From Candidatus Humimonas hydrogenitrophica (GTDB lineage: Bacteria > Gemmatimonadota > Gemmatimonadetes > Palauibacterales > Palauibacteraceae): a stretch of DNA of 56,000 nt. Of this stretch, positions 8,850 through 20,200 are shown piece after piece (positions within the stretch are counted from its first letter, which is position 1; each line of letters starts with the position of its first letter). A program made the translations under genes and the position numbers. The stretch is from contig CANPVD010000041.1 of NCBI GenBank assembly GCA_947581615.1, forward strand, positions 1-56,000, in the 5' to 3' direction. Below the pieces are notes generated by a model. It ran no database searches. It saw nothing but the letters and a program-made list of their open reading frames with translations, and was not told the origin of the DNA.

Positions 8850-9098
8850 CTAGCGGCCCGTCGCGGCGGCCGACGGGGCCCTCCCGCGCCGGATCGCTTG
8901 CAGGAAGCTCCGCTCGAACCGGACCCGTGCGCCGCAGGCGGCGCACGCTTCGAGGTGCCGGGCCACCCGGAGCTCCCGGGCCGGCCCGAGCTCTCCGTCC
9001 AGGTAGTCGTACAGGGACTCGAGGACCTCCCGACAGCCGATCCACCGCCGGGCGAGCTCGAGGCTCGCGCCGGCGCTCCCGGGCTCGCCCTGGCTCAT
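8850..9098 (-). CDS. Zinc-binding anti-sigma factor (RsrA/ChrR-like ZAS domain)
   Basis: An 82-residue cytoplasmic protein with the ZAS signature HLEACAACG (His-x3-Cys-x2-Cys), preceded by CREVLESLYDYLDGEL, which supplies the usual upstream Cys and first helix. Such proteins sequester an ECF sigma factor and often release it on thiol oxidation. No transmembrane helix is visible. ATG 9098 has GGAAAGG upstream. Unusually, no ECF sigma gene adjoins it, so it is an orphan in this window. Confidence 0.75.
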   Translation of the reverse strand: MSQGEPGSAGASLELARRWIGCREVLESLYDYLDGELGPARELRVARHLEACAACGARVRFERSFLQAIRRGRAPSAAATGR

Positions 9099-9284
9099 CG
9101 CGACCTTTCCGCTGACGGCAACGCCCCTCGCTCGCAGCCCCACCTCACCCGGCGACCGGAACCGCGCACGGGCCCTGGTCTCACCGCGACGGTACCCCGC
9201 ATACCGGGCACACCGGTGGAACGACGCGCGCGCGCCGTCGGTTCCGGACCCGCGATCCCCCTTTTCCGTCCGGGGACTCCGGCC

Positions 9285-9300
9285 TAGCTTCGCGGCCATG
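9285..9300 (+). promoter_or_regulatory. -10 box for a leaderless PIG-L transcript
   Basis: TAGCTT at 9285-9290 lies only 7 bp before the ATG at 9298, so transcription should begin at or next to the start codon. No ribosome-binding sequence is present, consistent with leaderless translation. The -35 region (around TTTTCC) is weak. The composite heptamers are absent. Confidence 0.5.
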
Positions 9301-12189
9301 CACGATACCAACATCCGCGCCTCCGGCGCCCAGACATCGTCCGCTCGACTCCTCCGTCGCCGCCCGCTGACGGCGCTCCTCGCCGCGACCGTGGCCGTGT
9401 CGGCCGCTCCGGGCCTTCCGGGATCCGGGGGAGCGGCGCCGGGCTCGCCGCCGCTCCTCGCCCAGGAAGCGCCCTACCGCGGACTGCCCGTCGAGGGCGG
9501 TGTGACCGAGACGGCGCTCCTCCTCCGCCGGATGGGGGGCGTGAAGCGCGTCCTCCTCATCGCCGCGCATCCTGACGACGAGGACACGGCGCTGCTGGCC
9601 GAGCTGGCCCGGTTCGAGGGAGCTCGGGCCGCCTACATGGCGCTCACGCGCGGCGAGGGCGGACAGGACCTCATCGGCCCCCAGCTCGGGAAGGGGCTCG
9701 GACTCATTCGCACCGAGGAGCTCCTGGCGGCGCGGCGGATCGACGGGGCGGAGCAGTTCTTCTCCCGGGCCTACGACTTCGGCTTCTCCAAGACCATGGC
9801 CGAGTCGTTCGGCCACTGGCCCAGGGACACGCTGCTCAGCGACATGGTGTGGGTCATCCGTACGTTCCGGCCACAGGTCGTCGTGTCGATCTTCAGCGGC
9901 ACTCCGGCCGACGGCCACGGTCAGCACCAGGTCGCCGGCGATCTCACCCCGATCGCCTTCAGGCTCGCCGCGGACTCGACCGCGTTCCCGGAGCAGCTCC
10001 GGTGGGGCGCCCGGCCGTGGCGCGCGGAGAAGCTGTACCGGCGCACATGGCGAAGCAGTGACAGCGTGACGCTGCAGATTCCGACCGGGAACTACGATCC
10101 CGTCCTCGGCCTGTCCCCCTTCCAGCTCGCCATGCTGAGCCGCAGCCAGCACCGCTCGCAGGACATGGGTCAGGCCCGTCCGCCGGGGCCGCGCTACACC
10201 CGTCTCATGCTTCTCCAGAACCTCACGAAGGCGGCGCCGGGCAAGGGACTCTTCGCCGGGATCGACACGACGCTGGTGGGTCTGGCCGGCGGCGTTCCGG
10301 GCGCCCGCCGGCAGGCGGCGCGCAGGGAGCTGGCCGAGTACCGCGCGGCCGTCCAGGAGGCTCGGGACTCCCTTCGGGCCCTGGACCCGGGTGCGGCCGG
10401 TCGCCCGCTGCAGCGCGCGGTCGAGGCCATCGACTCGGCTCGGGCCATGGCGGCGGGTGCCGACCCGGCCGTGCGGGCCGCGCTCGACCGGCAGGTCCGG
10501 CTCGCGGGCCGGGCCCTCCTGTCGGCCTCCGGCGTCACGTACCGCTTCCGGGCCGAGGACGATCTGTGGATCCCGGGGACGACGGTCCGCGTGCACGCCG
10601 AGCTGTGGAACGGCGGATCACGGCCCGTCCACGCGGACGCTCCCGCGCTGTCGCTCCCGGACGGATGGTCGGCGCGGCTGCTGCCGGCCGACAGCGTGCG
10701 GGCCGCCAATCCGCGTCGCCCGGGCTTCTACGGGGTCGCCCCGGCCGCGGCGGGTGGTGACTCCGGGCTGCAGCTCCCGGCCGGACGGCTGGCGCGCTGG
10801 ACGTTCGACGTGCACGTGCCGGCCGACGCGCGCCCCACCGAGGAGTACTTCCTGCGCCAGGACACGGTGGGCGACCTGTACCGTTGGCCCGAGAATCCGT
10901 CGCTCCGGGCGCGGCCCCTGGATCCGCCGATGGCGACCGGCCGGTTGTCCGTTCTCGTGGGGGGCGGACGGGCGGTCTCGGCTTCCGGGGATGTACGCTA
11001 CCGCGGCGTGGACAAGGCCCGCGGAGAGTTCTGGCGTCCGGTCTACGTCGTCCCGCGCGTCTCGGTCGCGGTCGAGCCGGGCGTACTGGTGTGGCCGACG
11101 GATGGGATGGACGCATCGCATGACTCCGACCGCCAGGTGACGGTCACGGTCCGGAGCGAGGCCCACGACACGCTGGACCTGGACGTGGGGCTCGAGCTCC
11201 CGGGCGGCTGGACATCGGATCCCGCCTCGACGAAGGTCGTCCTCGACGAGCGCGGAGCGACCGAGAGCCGGAGCTTCACGCTGAGGCCCGCGGCGGACGG
11301 GGGGCAAGACGGCGGGAGCGCGTCGGCGGGCCGGGAGGGTCCGGACGGCTCGCGCACGTTCCGCATCCAGGCCGTGGCGCGCGCGGCCGGGCGCACGGCC
11401 GGCGAGGGCCACGGACCCTGGACCCGCCAGCTCACCCTGCTCGACTACCCCCACATCGACCCGGTGCCCCTGTACCACGACGCGACCGTCCGGCTGGAGC
11501 GCTTCCCGGTCCGCGTGGACCGCACGGGGAGGGTCGGCTACGTGATGGGATCGGGGGACGCGGTGCCGGACGCGATCCGGCAGCTCGGGCTCTCCGTCAC
11601 GATGCTCGGTCCGGACCAGCTTCGCTCCGGGGACCTCTCGGCCTTCGATGTGATCGTCCTCGGGGTGCGGGCCTACGAGGTGCGCAAGGACCTGCAGTCG
11701 GCCAACCAGCGCCTGCTGGACTGGGTGCGGGCCGGGGGGACGCTCATCGTCCAGTACAACAAGTACGAGTACGTGGACGGCGGCTATCCCCCGTACCCGG
11801 CCACGATGGCCCACCCGCACGATCGCGTCACCGACGAGCACGCGCCCGTCACCCTGCTGCATCCGGACGCTCCGGCGCTGAGCGAACCCAACCGCATCGG
11901 CCCCGGGGACTTCGAGGGCTGGATTCAGGAGCGCGGGCTCTACTTCCTGCACAGTTGGGACGACCGCTACACGCCGCTCCTCTCCATGCGCGATGCGGGT
12001 GAGGCGCCGAAGGAGGGAAGCCTGCTGGTGGCCACGCTCGGGAAGGGGGTGTACGTGTACACCGGGCTCGACTTCTTCCGCGAGCTCCCGGCCGGTGTCC
12101 CGGGCGCGTACCGGCTGTTCGCCAACCTCCTGTCGCTCCGGCCTGCGGCGTGGCACCGCTGGAAGGAAGGGGCGGGCGGGGGCTCGTGA
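9298..12189 (+). CDS. Exported PIG-L/LmbE-family deacetylase, multidomain
   Basis: A 963-residue exported protein. A signal peptide (residues ~20-45, ending near LLAQEA) precedes a PIG-L fold with the zinc motif AAHPDDED near residues 88-95, and HGQHQV further on as the second metal-ligand cluster. PIG-L enzymes remove acetyl groups from N-acetylglucosamine-type sugars. A middle part has Ig-like beta-rich segments. The C-terminal ~230 residues (VIVLGVRAYEVRKDL... GGTLIVQYNKYEY) resemble a glutamine-amidotransferase-like fold. The substrate is not known. It overlaps the next gene by 4 bases. Confidence 0.85.
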   Translation: MHDTNIRASGAQTSSARLLRRRPLTALLAATVAVSAAPGLPGSGGAAPGSPPLLAQEAPYRGLPVEGGVTETALLLRRMGGVKRVLLIAAHPDDEDTALLAELARFEGARAAYMALTRGEGGQDLIGPQLGKGLGLIRTEELLAARRIDGAEQFFSRAYDFGFSKTMAESFGHWPRDTLLSDMVWVIRTFRPQVVVSIFSGTPADGHGQHQVAGDLTPIAFRLAADSTAFPEQLRWGARPWRAEKLYRRTWRSSDSVTLQIPTGNYDPVLGLSPFQLAMLSRSQHRSQDMGQARPPGPRYTRLMLLQNLTKAAPGKGLFAGIDTTLVGLAGGVPGARRQAARRELAEYRAAVQEARDSLRALDPGAAGRPLQRAVEAIDSARAMAAGADPAVRAALDRQVRLAGRALLSASGVTYRFRAEDDLWIPGTTVRVHAELWNGGSRPVHADAPALSLPDGWSARLLPADSVRAANPRRPGFYGVAPAAAGGDSGLQLPAGRLARWTFDVHVPADARPTEEYFLRQDTVGDLYRWPENPSLRARPLDPPMATGRLSVLVGGGRAVSASGDVRYRGVDKARGEFWRPVYVVPRVSVAVEPGVLVWPTDGMDASHDSDRQVTVTVRSEAHDTLDLDVGLELPGGWTSDPASTKVVLDERGATESRSFTLRPAADGGQDGGSASAGREGPDGSRTFRIQAVARAAGRTAGEGHGPWTRQLTLLDYPHIDPVPLYHDATVRLERFPVRVDRTGRVGYVMGSGDAVPDAIRQLGLSVTMLGPDQLRSGDLSAFDVIVLGVRAYEVRKDLQSANQRLLDWVRAGGTLIVQYNKYEYVDGGYPPYPATMAHPHDRVTDEHAPVTLLHPDAPALSEPNRIGPGDFEGWIQERGLYFLHSWDDRYTPLLSMRDAGEAPKEGSLLVATLGKGVYVYTGLDFFRELPAGVPGAYRLFANLLSLRPAAWHRWKEGAGGGS

Positions 12190-13232
12190 CCGGGCGACTC
12201 TCCGCCGCGGCGCTGGCGTGCGCCGCCGCGCTGTGGGGCTGCGGGGGCGGCGGCGGCCGCACCCCACTGGTCATCTACTCGCCGCACGGCCGCGACCTGC
12301 TGTCCCACTTCGAGAAGCGCTTCGAGGCCGCCCACCCGGACGTGGACGTGCAGTGGGTGGACATGGGGAGCCAGGAGGTGCTGGACCGGCTGCGCTCGGA
12401 GAAGGCCAATCCGCAGGCGGACGTGTGGTGGGGCGCTCCCACCGAGATCTTCGCGCGTGCCGCGTCGGATGGGCTGCTGGCGCCGTCCTCCCCCACCTGG
12501 GCCGATTCGGTGCCGGCGGCGGCGCGGGACTCCGCCGGCCGCTGGTACGGCACGTACCGCACGCCGGAGGTCATCGCCTACAACTCGGACGCGCTCGCCC
12601 GGGCGGAGGCGCCCCAGGACTGGGACGACCTCCTCGCCCGGAAGTGGCGCGGCAAGGTGCTCATCCGGGACCCGCTCGCCTCGGGCACCATGCACGCCAT
12701 CTTCGGCGCCATCATGTGGCGCGAGTACCAGCGCACCGGTGACTCGACCGCCGGCTACAAGTGGCTCCTGAAGCTCGACGCCCAGACGAGCGACTACGTC
12801 CTCAATCCGACCCTCCTGTATCAGAAGCTGGCCCGACAGGAAGGGCTCGTGACCGTGTGGGACATGCCCGACGTCGAGACGCTGCGCGCCACGACCAGCC
12901 TGCCGATCGACTACCTGATCCCGAAGAGCGGCACGCCGGTCGTCATCGACGCCATCGCCGTAGTGAAGGGGGCCAAGCACCCGGCCCTGGCTCGCACCTT
13001 CCTGCAGTGGGCCGGCAGTCGTCCGGAGGTGCTCGAGGCGGCCCGGAAATTCTACCGGATTCCCGTGCGCACGGACATTCCCGCCGACTCCCTGCCGGCG
13101 TGGCTGCAGCGGACCCTCCCGGAGCTCCGCCCCATGGACGTGGACCGGGCCTACGTGCAGGAGCACCTGCCGGGATGGCTCCGGCACTGGGACCGGGAGA
13201 TCCGGAACCGCGGCCGCGACGAGGGCTACTGA
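12186..13232 (+). CDS. Fe(III)-type ABC importer substrate-binding lipoprotein
   Basis: A 348-residue periplasmic binding protein. GTG 12186 overlaps the previous stop (GTGA). The signal peptide ends in LWGC, a good lipobox. The mature part (VIYSPHGRDLLSHFEKRF... ADVWWGAPTEIF... KSGTPVVIDAIAVVKGAKHP) matches the FbpA/AfuA group of binding proteins, whose ligands include ferric iron, thiamine and phosphonates. The context, with ATPase and a fused double permease directly downstream, makes a complete importer. Iron is the most likely ligand but is not proven. Confidence 0.85.
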   Translation: MTGRLSAAALACAAALWGCGGGGGRTPLVIYSPHGRDLLSHFEKRFEAAHPDVDVQWVDMGSQEVLDRLRSEKANPQADVWWGAPTEIFARAASDGLLAPSSPTWADSVPAAARDSAGRWYGTYRTPEVIAYNSDALARAEAPQDWDDLLARKWRGKVLIRDPLASGTMHAIFGAIMWREYQRTGDSTAGYKWLLKLDAQTSDYVLNPTLLYQKLARQEGLVTVWDMPDVETLRATTSLPIDYLIPKSGTPVVIDAIAVVKGAKHPALARTFLQWAGSRPEVLEAARKFYRIPVRTDIPADSLPAWLQRTLPELRPMDVDRAYVQEHLPGWLRHWDREIRNRGRDEGY

Positions 13233-13243
13233 GCGAGTCGGGC

Positions 13244-14426
<1,183 letters not shown>

Positions 14427-14440
<14 letters not shown>

Positions 14441-16142
14441 GGGCGGTCCGGAGGCCGGGGCGGGGGGCGCGGGCTCCCGTCGCCTGACGTGGCTCCTGGC
14501 CGCGCCGGTGCTCGTGGTCCTGGTGTGGTTGGTCGTGTACCCGAACCTCGTGGTGCTGGGCCGCTCGCTGGTCGGCCCGGGCGGCTTCACGCTGTCGGCT
14601 TACCACGACTTCTTCACCACCCGGGCCGAGCTCGAGGCGGCCTGGTCCAGCCTGTGGATCAGCGCGGCCAGCGTGTTCCTGTGCGCCCTGGTCGGCGTGC
14701 CGCTCGCCTTCCTGTTCGCCCGCTACGAGTTCCCGGGACGGAAGGTGTTCGGGGCCCTGGCGGCGCTCCCCGTGCTCCTGCCGCCGCTGGTGGGCGTGAT
14801 CGCCTTCCTGTTCCTGTTCGGAGGGAGCGGGATCTTCACCCGGATCGTGCAGCGGCTCCTCGGGATGTCGAGTCCCCCGTGGGAGCTCCAGGGGGCTCCG
14901 GCCATCCTGCTCGTCCACGCCTACACGATGTACGTGTACTTCTACCTGTTCGTCCGCGCGGGTCTGTCCCGCCTGGACGAAGGGGCGCTGGAGGCCGCCG
15001 AGTCCCTCGGCGCCGGCCGCTGGACCATCTTCCGGCGGGTGACGCTGCCGCTGCTCACGCCCTCCCTGTCGGCCGCCGCGCTGCTGGTGTTCATGACCTC
15101 GATGGCTTCCTTCTCGGCCCCGTATGTGTTCGGGGGGGGCTTCCGGGTGCTCACCACGCAGATCTACGCCAGCAAGCTGAGCGGTTCGCTGCCGCTGGCC
15201 ATGGTGGAAACCGTGGTCCTCGCGGGAGTGTCGCTGGCGTTCCTGTGGGTGCTCCGCAGGCTGGAACGGGGACGGGAGTTCGCATCCGTCGGCAAGGGCA
15301 CCGCGGCCCGCCGGCACCGGATCACGTCGGGCTGGGCCCGGTGGGGCCTGGCCGCCGCGGGGGCGGGAGGCGTGACCTTCCTCCTCCTCCCGCACCTCAC
15401 GCTTCTCCTCGTCTCGTTCGTCCCCCAGGGGACCTGGACCACCCAGATCTTGCCGCACCGGTTCAACCTGGCCAGCTACGCGGGGCTGGCCTCGGATCCC
15501 GGGCTGCTCCAGCCGATCCTCAACTCGCTCGAGATGGCCGCCCTGGCCACCGCCGCCAACCTCCTCCTGTGCTTCGTGGCGGCCTGGCTGGTCGTGCGGC
15601 GCCGGTTCAGGGGCCGGGGCCTGCTCCGCGTGCTCCTGGTGCTCCCGTGGGCGCTGCCCGGCACGGTGATCGCGCTGGGGCTGGCCACCACCTTCTCGGT
15701 GGACCGGCCCGCCCTCGGTCGCTTCCTCCTGGTCGGGACCTTCTGGATCCTGCCGCTCGCCTACTTCATCCGGAACACGCCCCTGGTGGCCCAGGCGGCC
15801 GTGGCTTCCTTCCGACAGTTCGACCCGACTCTCGAGGACGCGGCCCGGTCGCTCGGGGCGGGCTGGGCGACGATCATGCGGAGGGTGGCCCTGCCGCTGG
15901 TCCTCCCCGGCCTGGCCGCGGGCGGGACGCTGGCGTTCGTCACCGCGCTCGGCGAGTTCGTCGCCTCCATTCTCCTGTACACCCACTCCACCCGCCCCAT
16001 CTCGATCGAGATCCTCGCGCAGCTGCGGGCGTTCGACTTCGGGAAGGCCACGGCGCTCGGCGTCGTGTTGGCCGTGCTGGTCGGAGGGGCCTTCGCGGTG
16101 GGCGGCCGCTGGTTGCAGCGGGGCGAGCTGCTCGGGGGCTGA
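14427..16142 (+). CDS. FbpB-type double-domain ABC importer permease
   Basis: A 571-residue membrane protein with about 12 helices made of two homologous permease halves. Each half carries an EAA loop for docking the ATPase: EAAESLGAGRWTIFRRVTLP in the first and DAARSLGAGWATIMRRVALP in the second. Fused halves are typical of FbpB/ThiP-type importers. GTG 14427 lies inside the 3' end of the ATPase gene. The gene ends 8 bp before the operator and promoter region of the next transcription unit. Confidence 0.9.
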
Positions 16143-16149
16143 GCCGGGT

Positions 16150-16196
16150 GACGACAGTCGTAGTCGTATCGGAGCGGTCGACTACAAGTGTAGGTC
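16150..16196. promoter_or_regulatory. BlaI/MecI/CopY-like tandem operator
   Basis: GACTACAAGTGTAGGTC (16180-16196) is a dyad with ACTACA-N2-TGTAG halves, the pattern bound by BlaI/MecI/CopY-family repressors (TACA-N2-TGTA). A second, weaker dyad GACGACAGTCGTAGTC lies at 16150-16165. The proximal copy directly abuts the -35 box at 16197, where a bound repressor would block RNA polymerase. No BlaI-family gene is in the window. Confidence 0.55.
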
Positions 16197-16224
16197 TTGA
16201 CGCGACGGCTCCGCGTCCTAGGAT
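16197..16224 (+). promoter_or_regulatory. Conventional promoter of the double-cupredoxin gene
   Basis: TTGACG (16197-16202), a 16-bp spacer, then TAGGAT (16219-16224). This is a near-consensus housekeeping promoter, unlike the composite ones, and lies immediately downstream of the BlaI-like operator. Confidence 0.7.
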
Positions 16225-16282
16225 GGGGTCCGACGCCTTCAGGGGGAGGGCGCCTGTGCGTTCTTCAGAAGGAAGGTGTCGA

Positions 16283-17119
16283 ATGCTGTACGGCTTCATG
16301 ACCACGGCCGCCCTGACCGCCGCCGCGGTCGGCGCGGGACCTTCTACCACGAACCCCGCCGCGGCCGTCCGGGCCGATTCCGCCGGTCCCGAGCACGTCA
16401 CGATCGTGGCCACGGACTATGCGTTCCAGGCGCCCGATTCCATTCGGGCCGGGCTCGTCGACCTCCGTCTCGTCAACGACGGCCGCCAGGCCCATCAGGC
16501 GTGGCTCCTGCGCCTCGACGATGGCAAGACAATGCAGGACTTCCTGGACGCGACGCGGTTCGAGCCCTGGATGGTGGATGTGGGCGGTCCGAATGCCGTG
16601 GGTCCGGGCTCACGAGCGAGCGCGACGCTGATCCTCTCTCCCGGGAACTACGTCGTCATCTGCCTGATGCTCGATCCGAAGGGGAGGAGCCACCTGGCCC
16701 TGGGCATGAAGCGGGCGCTCCGGGTGGTCGGTCCCGCCCCGGCGGTGGCCGAGGGTCTCCCGGCGGCGGACGACACGGTCCGTCTCACGAATTACTCCTT
16801 TTTGATCGCCCACCCGCTGGCGGCGGGCCGCCACCGTCTCCTGGTCCGGAACGAAGCCGATCAGCCGCACGAGCTCACCCTCGTCCGCCTCGCCCCCGGC
16901 AAGGGCCCGTTCGATTTCGCCCGGTGGTCGGAGAAGCAGGCTGATCCGCCCGCCGGCCAGTGGCTTGGGGGCGTGACGGGATTGTCACCGGGTCGGGAGG
17001 CGGAGGCCGAGGTGGACCTGCGGCCGGGTCACTACGCGTTCCTCTGCTTCCTGCCCGACGCAACGGACGGCAAGCCGCACTTCGAGCATGGGATGGTGAG
17101 CGCTTTCACGGTGCGGTGA
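16283..17119 (+). CDS. Exported protein with two cupredoxin-like domains
   Basis: A 278-residue secreted protein. The signal peptide occupies residues ~1-30. Two homologous beta-sandwich repeats follow. Repeat one has an early His (QAHQAW) and a late block C...SHLALGM. Repeat two has PHEL and C...PHFEHGM. A His, Cys, His, Met set is the classic type-1 copper site, so each repeat could bind copper, although this is inferred from motif spacing only. The AGAAGGAAGG ribosome site supports ATG 16283. It is a single-gene unit behind a BlaI-like operator, which suggests induction by a metal or by cell-wall stress. Confidence 0.65.
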   Translation: MLYGFMTTAALTAAAVGAGPSTTNPAAAVRADSAGPEHVTIVATDYAFQAPDSIRAGLVDLRLVNDGRQAHQAWLLRLDDGKTMQDFLDATRFEPWMVDVGGPNAVGPGSRASATLILSPGNYVVICLMLDPKGRSHLALGMKRALRVVGPAPAVAEGLPAADDTVRLTNYSFLIAHPLAAGRHRLLVRNEADQPHELTLVRLAPGKGPFDFARWSEKQADPPAGQWLGGVTGLSPGREAEAEVDLRPGHYAFLCFLPDATDGKPHFEHGMVSAFTVR

Positions 17120-17282
17120 GCGCGGGTCCCGTTCCGGAATCCGGCGTTCTCGTCCCCGGCGTGGCCATGATCGGGGCTTCCGGGCGTTCCCTTGCGCTTC
17201 CGCTCGGTCCCGGCCCAAGCTGGGCCGTCCCCGGAGGAGGAGCCCCGGGACCAGCGCCCACACCAGCCACGAGGACCGCTCC

Positions 17283-20200
17283 ATGATGCCCATCGCACCG
17301 CGCCCGGGCACCGTCGCCGCGCACACCGCGCGGTCGCTCCGTTCGCTCCGCCATGCCCCGCGGGGCCCGGCGGCCTCGTCGATCGCCCGTCGTCCGTCCG
17401 TACTCCTGCCGCTCCTCGCGCTCGCGGTCGGCGCCGTGCGGCCGACCACGCTCCGCGCCCAGGACCCCGACGCCGTGCTCGCGCCCGTCCCGGTGCCGGC
17501 GCCTCCGGCGGCCGACACCGGCTTCTTCCACGGCCTCCGGTGGCGCGAGCTCGGCCCGGACGGGAACCGGGCCAGCGCCGTGGTGGGCGTGTCCGGGAAT
17601 CCGCTGGTCGCCTACGTGGGCGCCGCTTCCGGGGGCGTGTGGAAGACCGAGGACGGCGGCTCGAGCTGGCGCCCCGTGTTCGACGAGCAGCCCGCACAGT
17701 CGATCGGGGCGCTGGCCATCGCGCCCTCGGCCCCCAACGAGGTGTGGGCCGGCACGGGCGAGACGTTCTACATCCGCCTGGCCACCGCCCTCGGGGACGG
17801 GATCTACCTGTCCACCGACGCCGGCAAGACGTGGGCGAACATGGGCCTCCGCAAGACCGGCCGCATCGGCCGCGTCATCGTCGATCCCCGCGACCCCGAC
17901 GTGGTCTACGTGTGCGCCATGGGGAACGGCTACGTGCCCCAGGCGGAGCGCGGCGTGTTCCGGACCCGGGACCGGGGGAAGAGCTGGGAAAAGGTGCTGT
18001 TCGTGAACGACAGCACCGGGTGCTCCGACCTGGCCCTCGACCCGAAGAACCCGGGCACCCTGTTCGCGGGCCTGTGGCAGGTGGAGATCCACACGTGGGA
18101 CCTGCACAGCGGCGGCCGGGGGAGCGGCGTGTACGTGACGCACGACGGCGGCGACCACTGGACGAAGGTCGCCGGGCACGGCTTCCCGTCGGACACCGCC
18201 ACGCTCGGCAAGGTGTCCGTGGGGGTCGCGCCCTCGGACCCGGACCGCGTGTACGCGCTGGTCCAGGCCGGTGACCCCGCCCTGTACCGATCCGAGGACG
18301 GGGGGACGAGCTGGAGGCTGGTGAGCCACGACCACAGCATGGCCGAGCGCGGACCCTACTACACGCGGCTGCGGGTCTCCCCGGCCGATCCGGACCGGCT
18401 GTACTTCGCGTCGGTCCGCTTCGGCATGTCCCGGGACGGCGGCCAGACGCTGGCCCAGCACCCGCCCCTGGGCGGCGGCGACAACCACGACATCTGGATC
18501 GACCCCACGAACGCCGACCGGTACATGGTGGCCCACGACGGCGGCGCCAGCATCACGCTGGACGGCGGCAAGAGCTTTCAGCGTGTCGTCCTCCCGATCG
18601 CCCAGATGTACCACGTCTACACGGACGACCGGGTGCCCTACTTCGTGTACGGGAATCGGCAGGACGGATACTCCTACCGCGGGCCCGGCCGCACCCCGGG
18701 CGGCTTTTCGATCCCGATCGGCTCGTGGACGGCCGTGGGGGGCTGCGAGAGCGGCTTCGCGGTGCCCGACACGGTCTCGAACGACGTGGTATGGTCGGGG
18801 TGCTACGATGGACAGCTCGGCCGGACGGTGATCTCGACGGGCCACGAGCGGGACGTGACCGTGTGGCCCGAGGCGGGATACGGAGTGCCGCCGAAGGACA
18901 AGAAGTACCGCTGGAACTGGACCTTCCCGATCGCGATCTCCCCCCACGACCCGAACCGGGTGTACGTGGGGAGCCAGGTCGTCCACATGACCACCGACGG
19001 CGGCCATAGCTGGAAGGTCATCAGCCCGGACCTGACGCGCGACGACACAGCCCGTGAGGGGAGCTCCGGGGGCACCAGCATCGACAACCTGAACACCTTC
19101 AGCTCCGCCACGCTTTCCTCCATCGCGGAGTCGCCCGTTCAGGCCGGCGTCCTGTGGGCGGGGAGCTACGACGGGCTCGTGCACGTGAGCCGGGATGGCG
19201 GTGAGAACTGGACGGACGTGACGGCCGACGTCCCGGGCCTGCCTGCGTGGGGCAGGGTGAGCAACGTCGAGCCGTCCCACTTCGAGGCCGGCACCGCCTA
19301 CCTGGCCGTGGACCTCCAGGAGCAGGGCGACTTCGCGCCGTACGTGTACGTGACCCGCGACTACGGGGCGCACTGGAAGCGCATCGACGCGGGACTGCCG
19401 CGCACCGAGCTGAGCGTGGTGCACGTGGTCCGCGAGGACCCCTCGCAGCCCGGACTCCTGTTCGTCGGCACCGAGAACGGCGTGTGGACCAGCCTGGACG
19501 ACGGCGGCCACTGGCGCTCGCTGCAGACGAACCTGCCGCACGCGCCCGCCTTCTGGCTCACCGTGCAGCCCCATTTCCACGACCTCGCCGTGGCCACCTA
19601 CGGCCGCGGCATCTGGATCCTGGACGACATCACGCCCCTCGAGCAGATGGCCGCGACGGGCGCGGGCGTGGCGGACAGCGTCGCCTTCTTCGCTCCCCGG
19701 AAGGTCTACCGGTTCCGGCCCGTGCAGACGCGACACTCCACGCCGGGCCACGTGCAGGGCAGGAACCCTCCGAACGGGGCCTCGCTCACCTACGCGCTCC
19801 CCGCGAAGGCGTCCTCGGCGGTCCGGCTCGTCGTGCTGGACGCGCAGGGCGACACGGTGCGTACGGTGCGGGGGGAGGGCGACGCGGGACTCGACCGCTC
19901 CTGGTGGAACCTGCGGTACGAGGATGTGCGGCGGCCGAAGCTCAGGACCCCGCCACCCGACGCGCCCTGGGTGCCCCTCGGAGAGGATGGGACGCGTTCC
20001 ATCCTGCCCTGGGACCTCGACCTGAGCCAGCGCGGACCGGTCGTGCCCCCGGGCACCTACACGGTGCGGCTGTCCGTCTCCGGCAAGACGCTCTCGCGCG
20101 AGGTCCAGGTCGTCAAGGACCCGAGCACGTCGGGGACGGCTTCGGACATCCTGGCCCAGACCGAGCTCGCCCTGAAGATCCGGGACGACATGGACACGAC

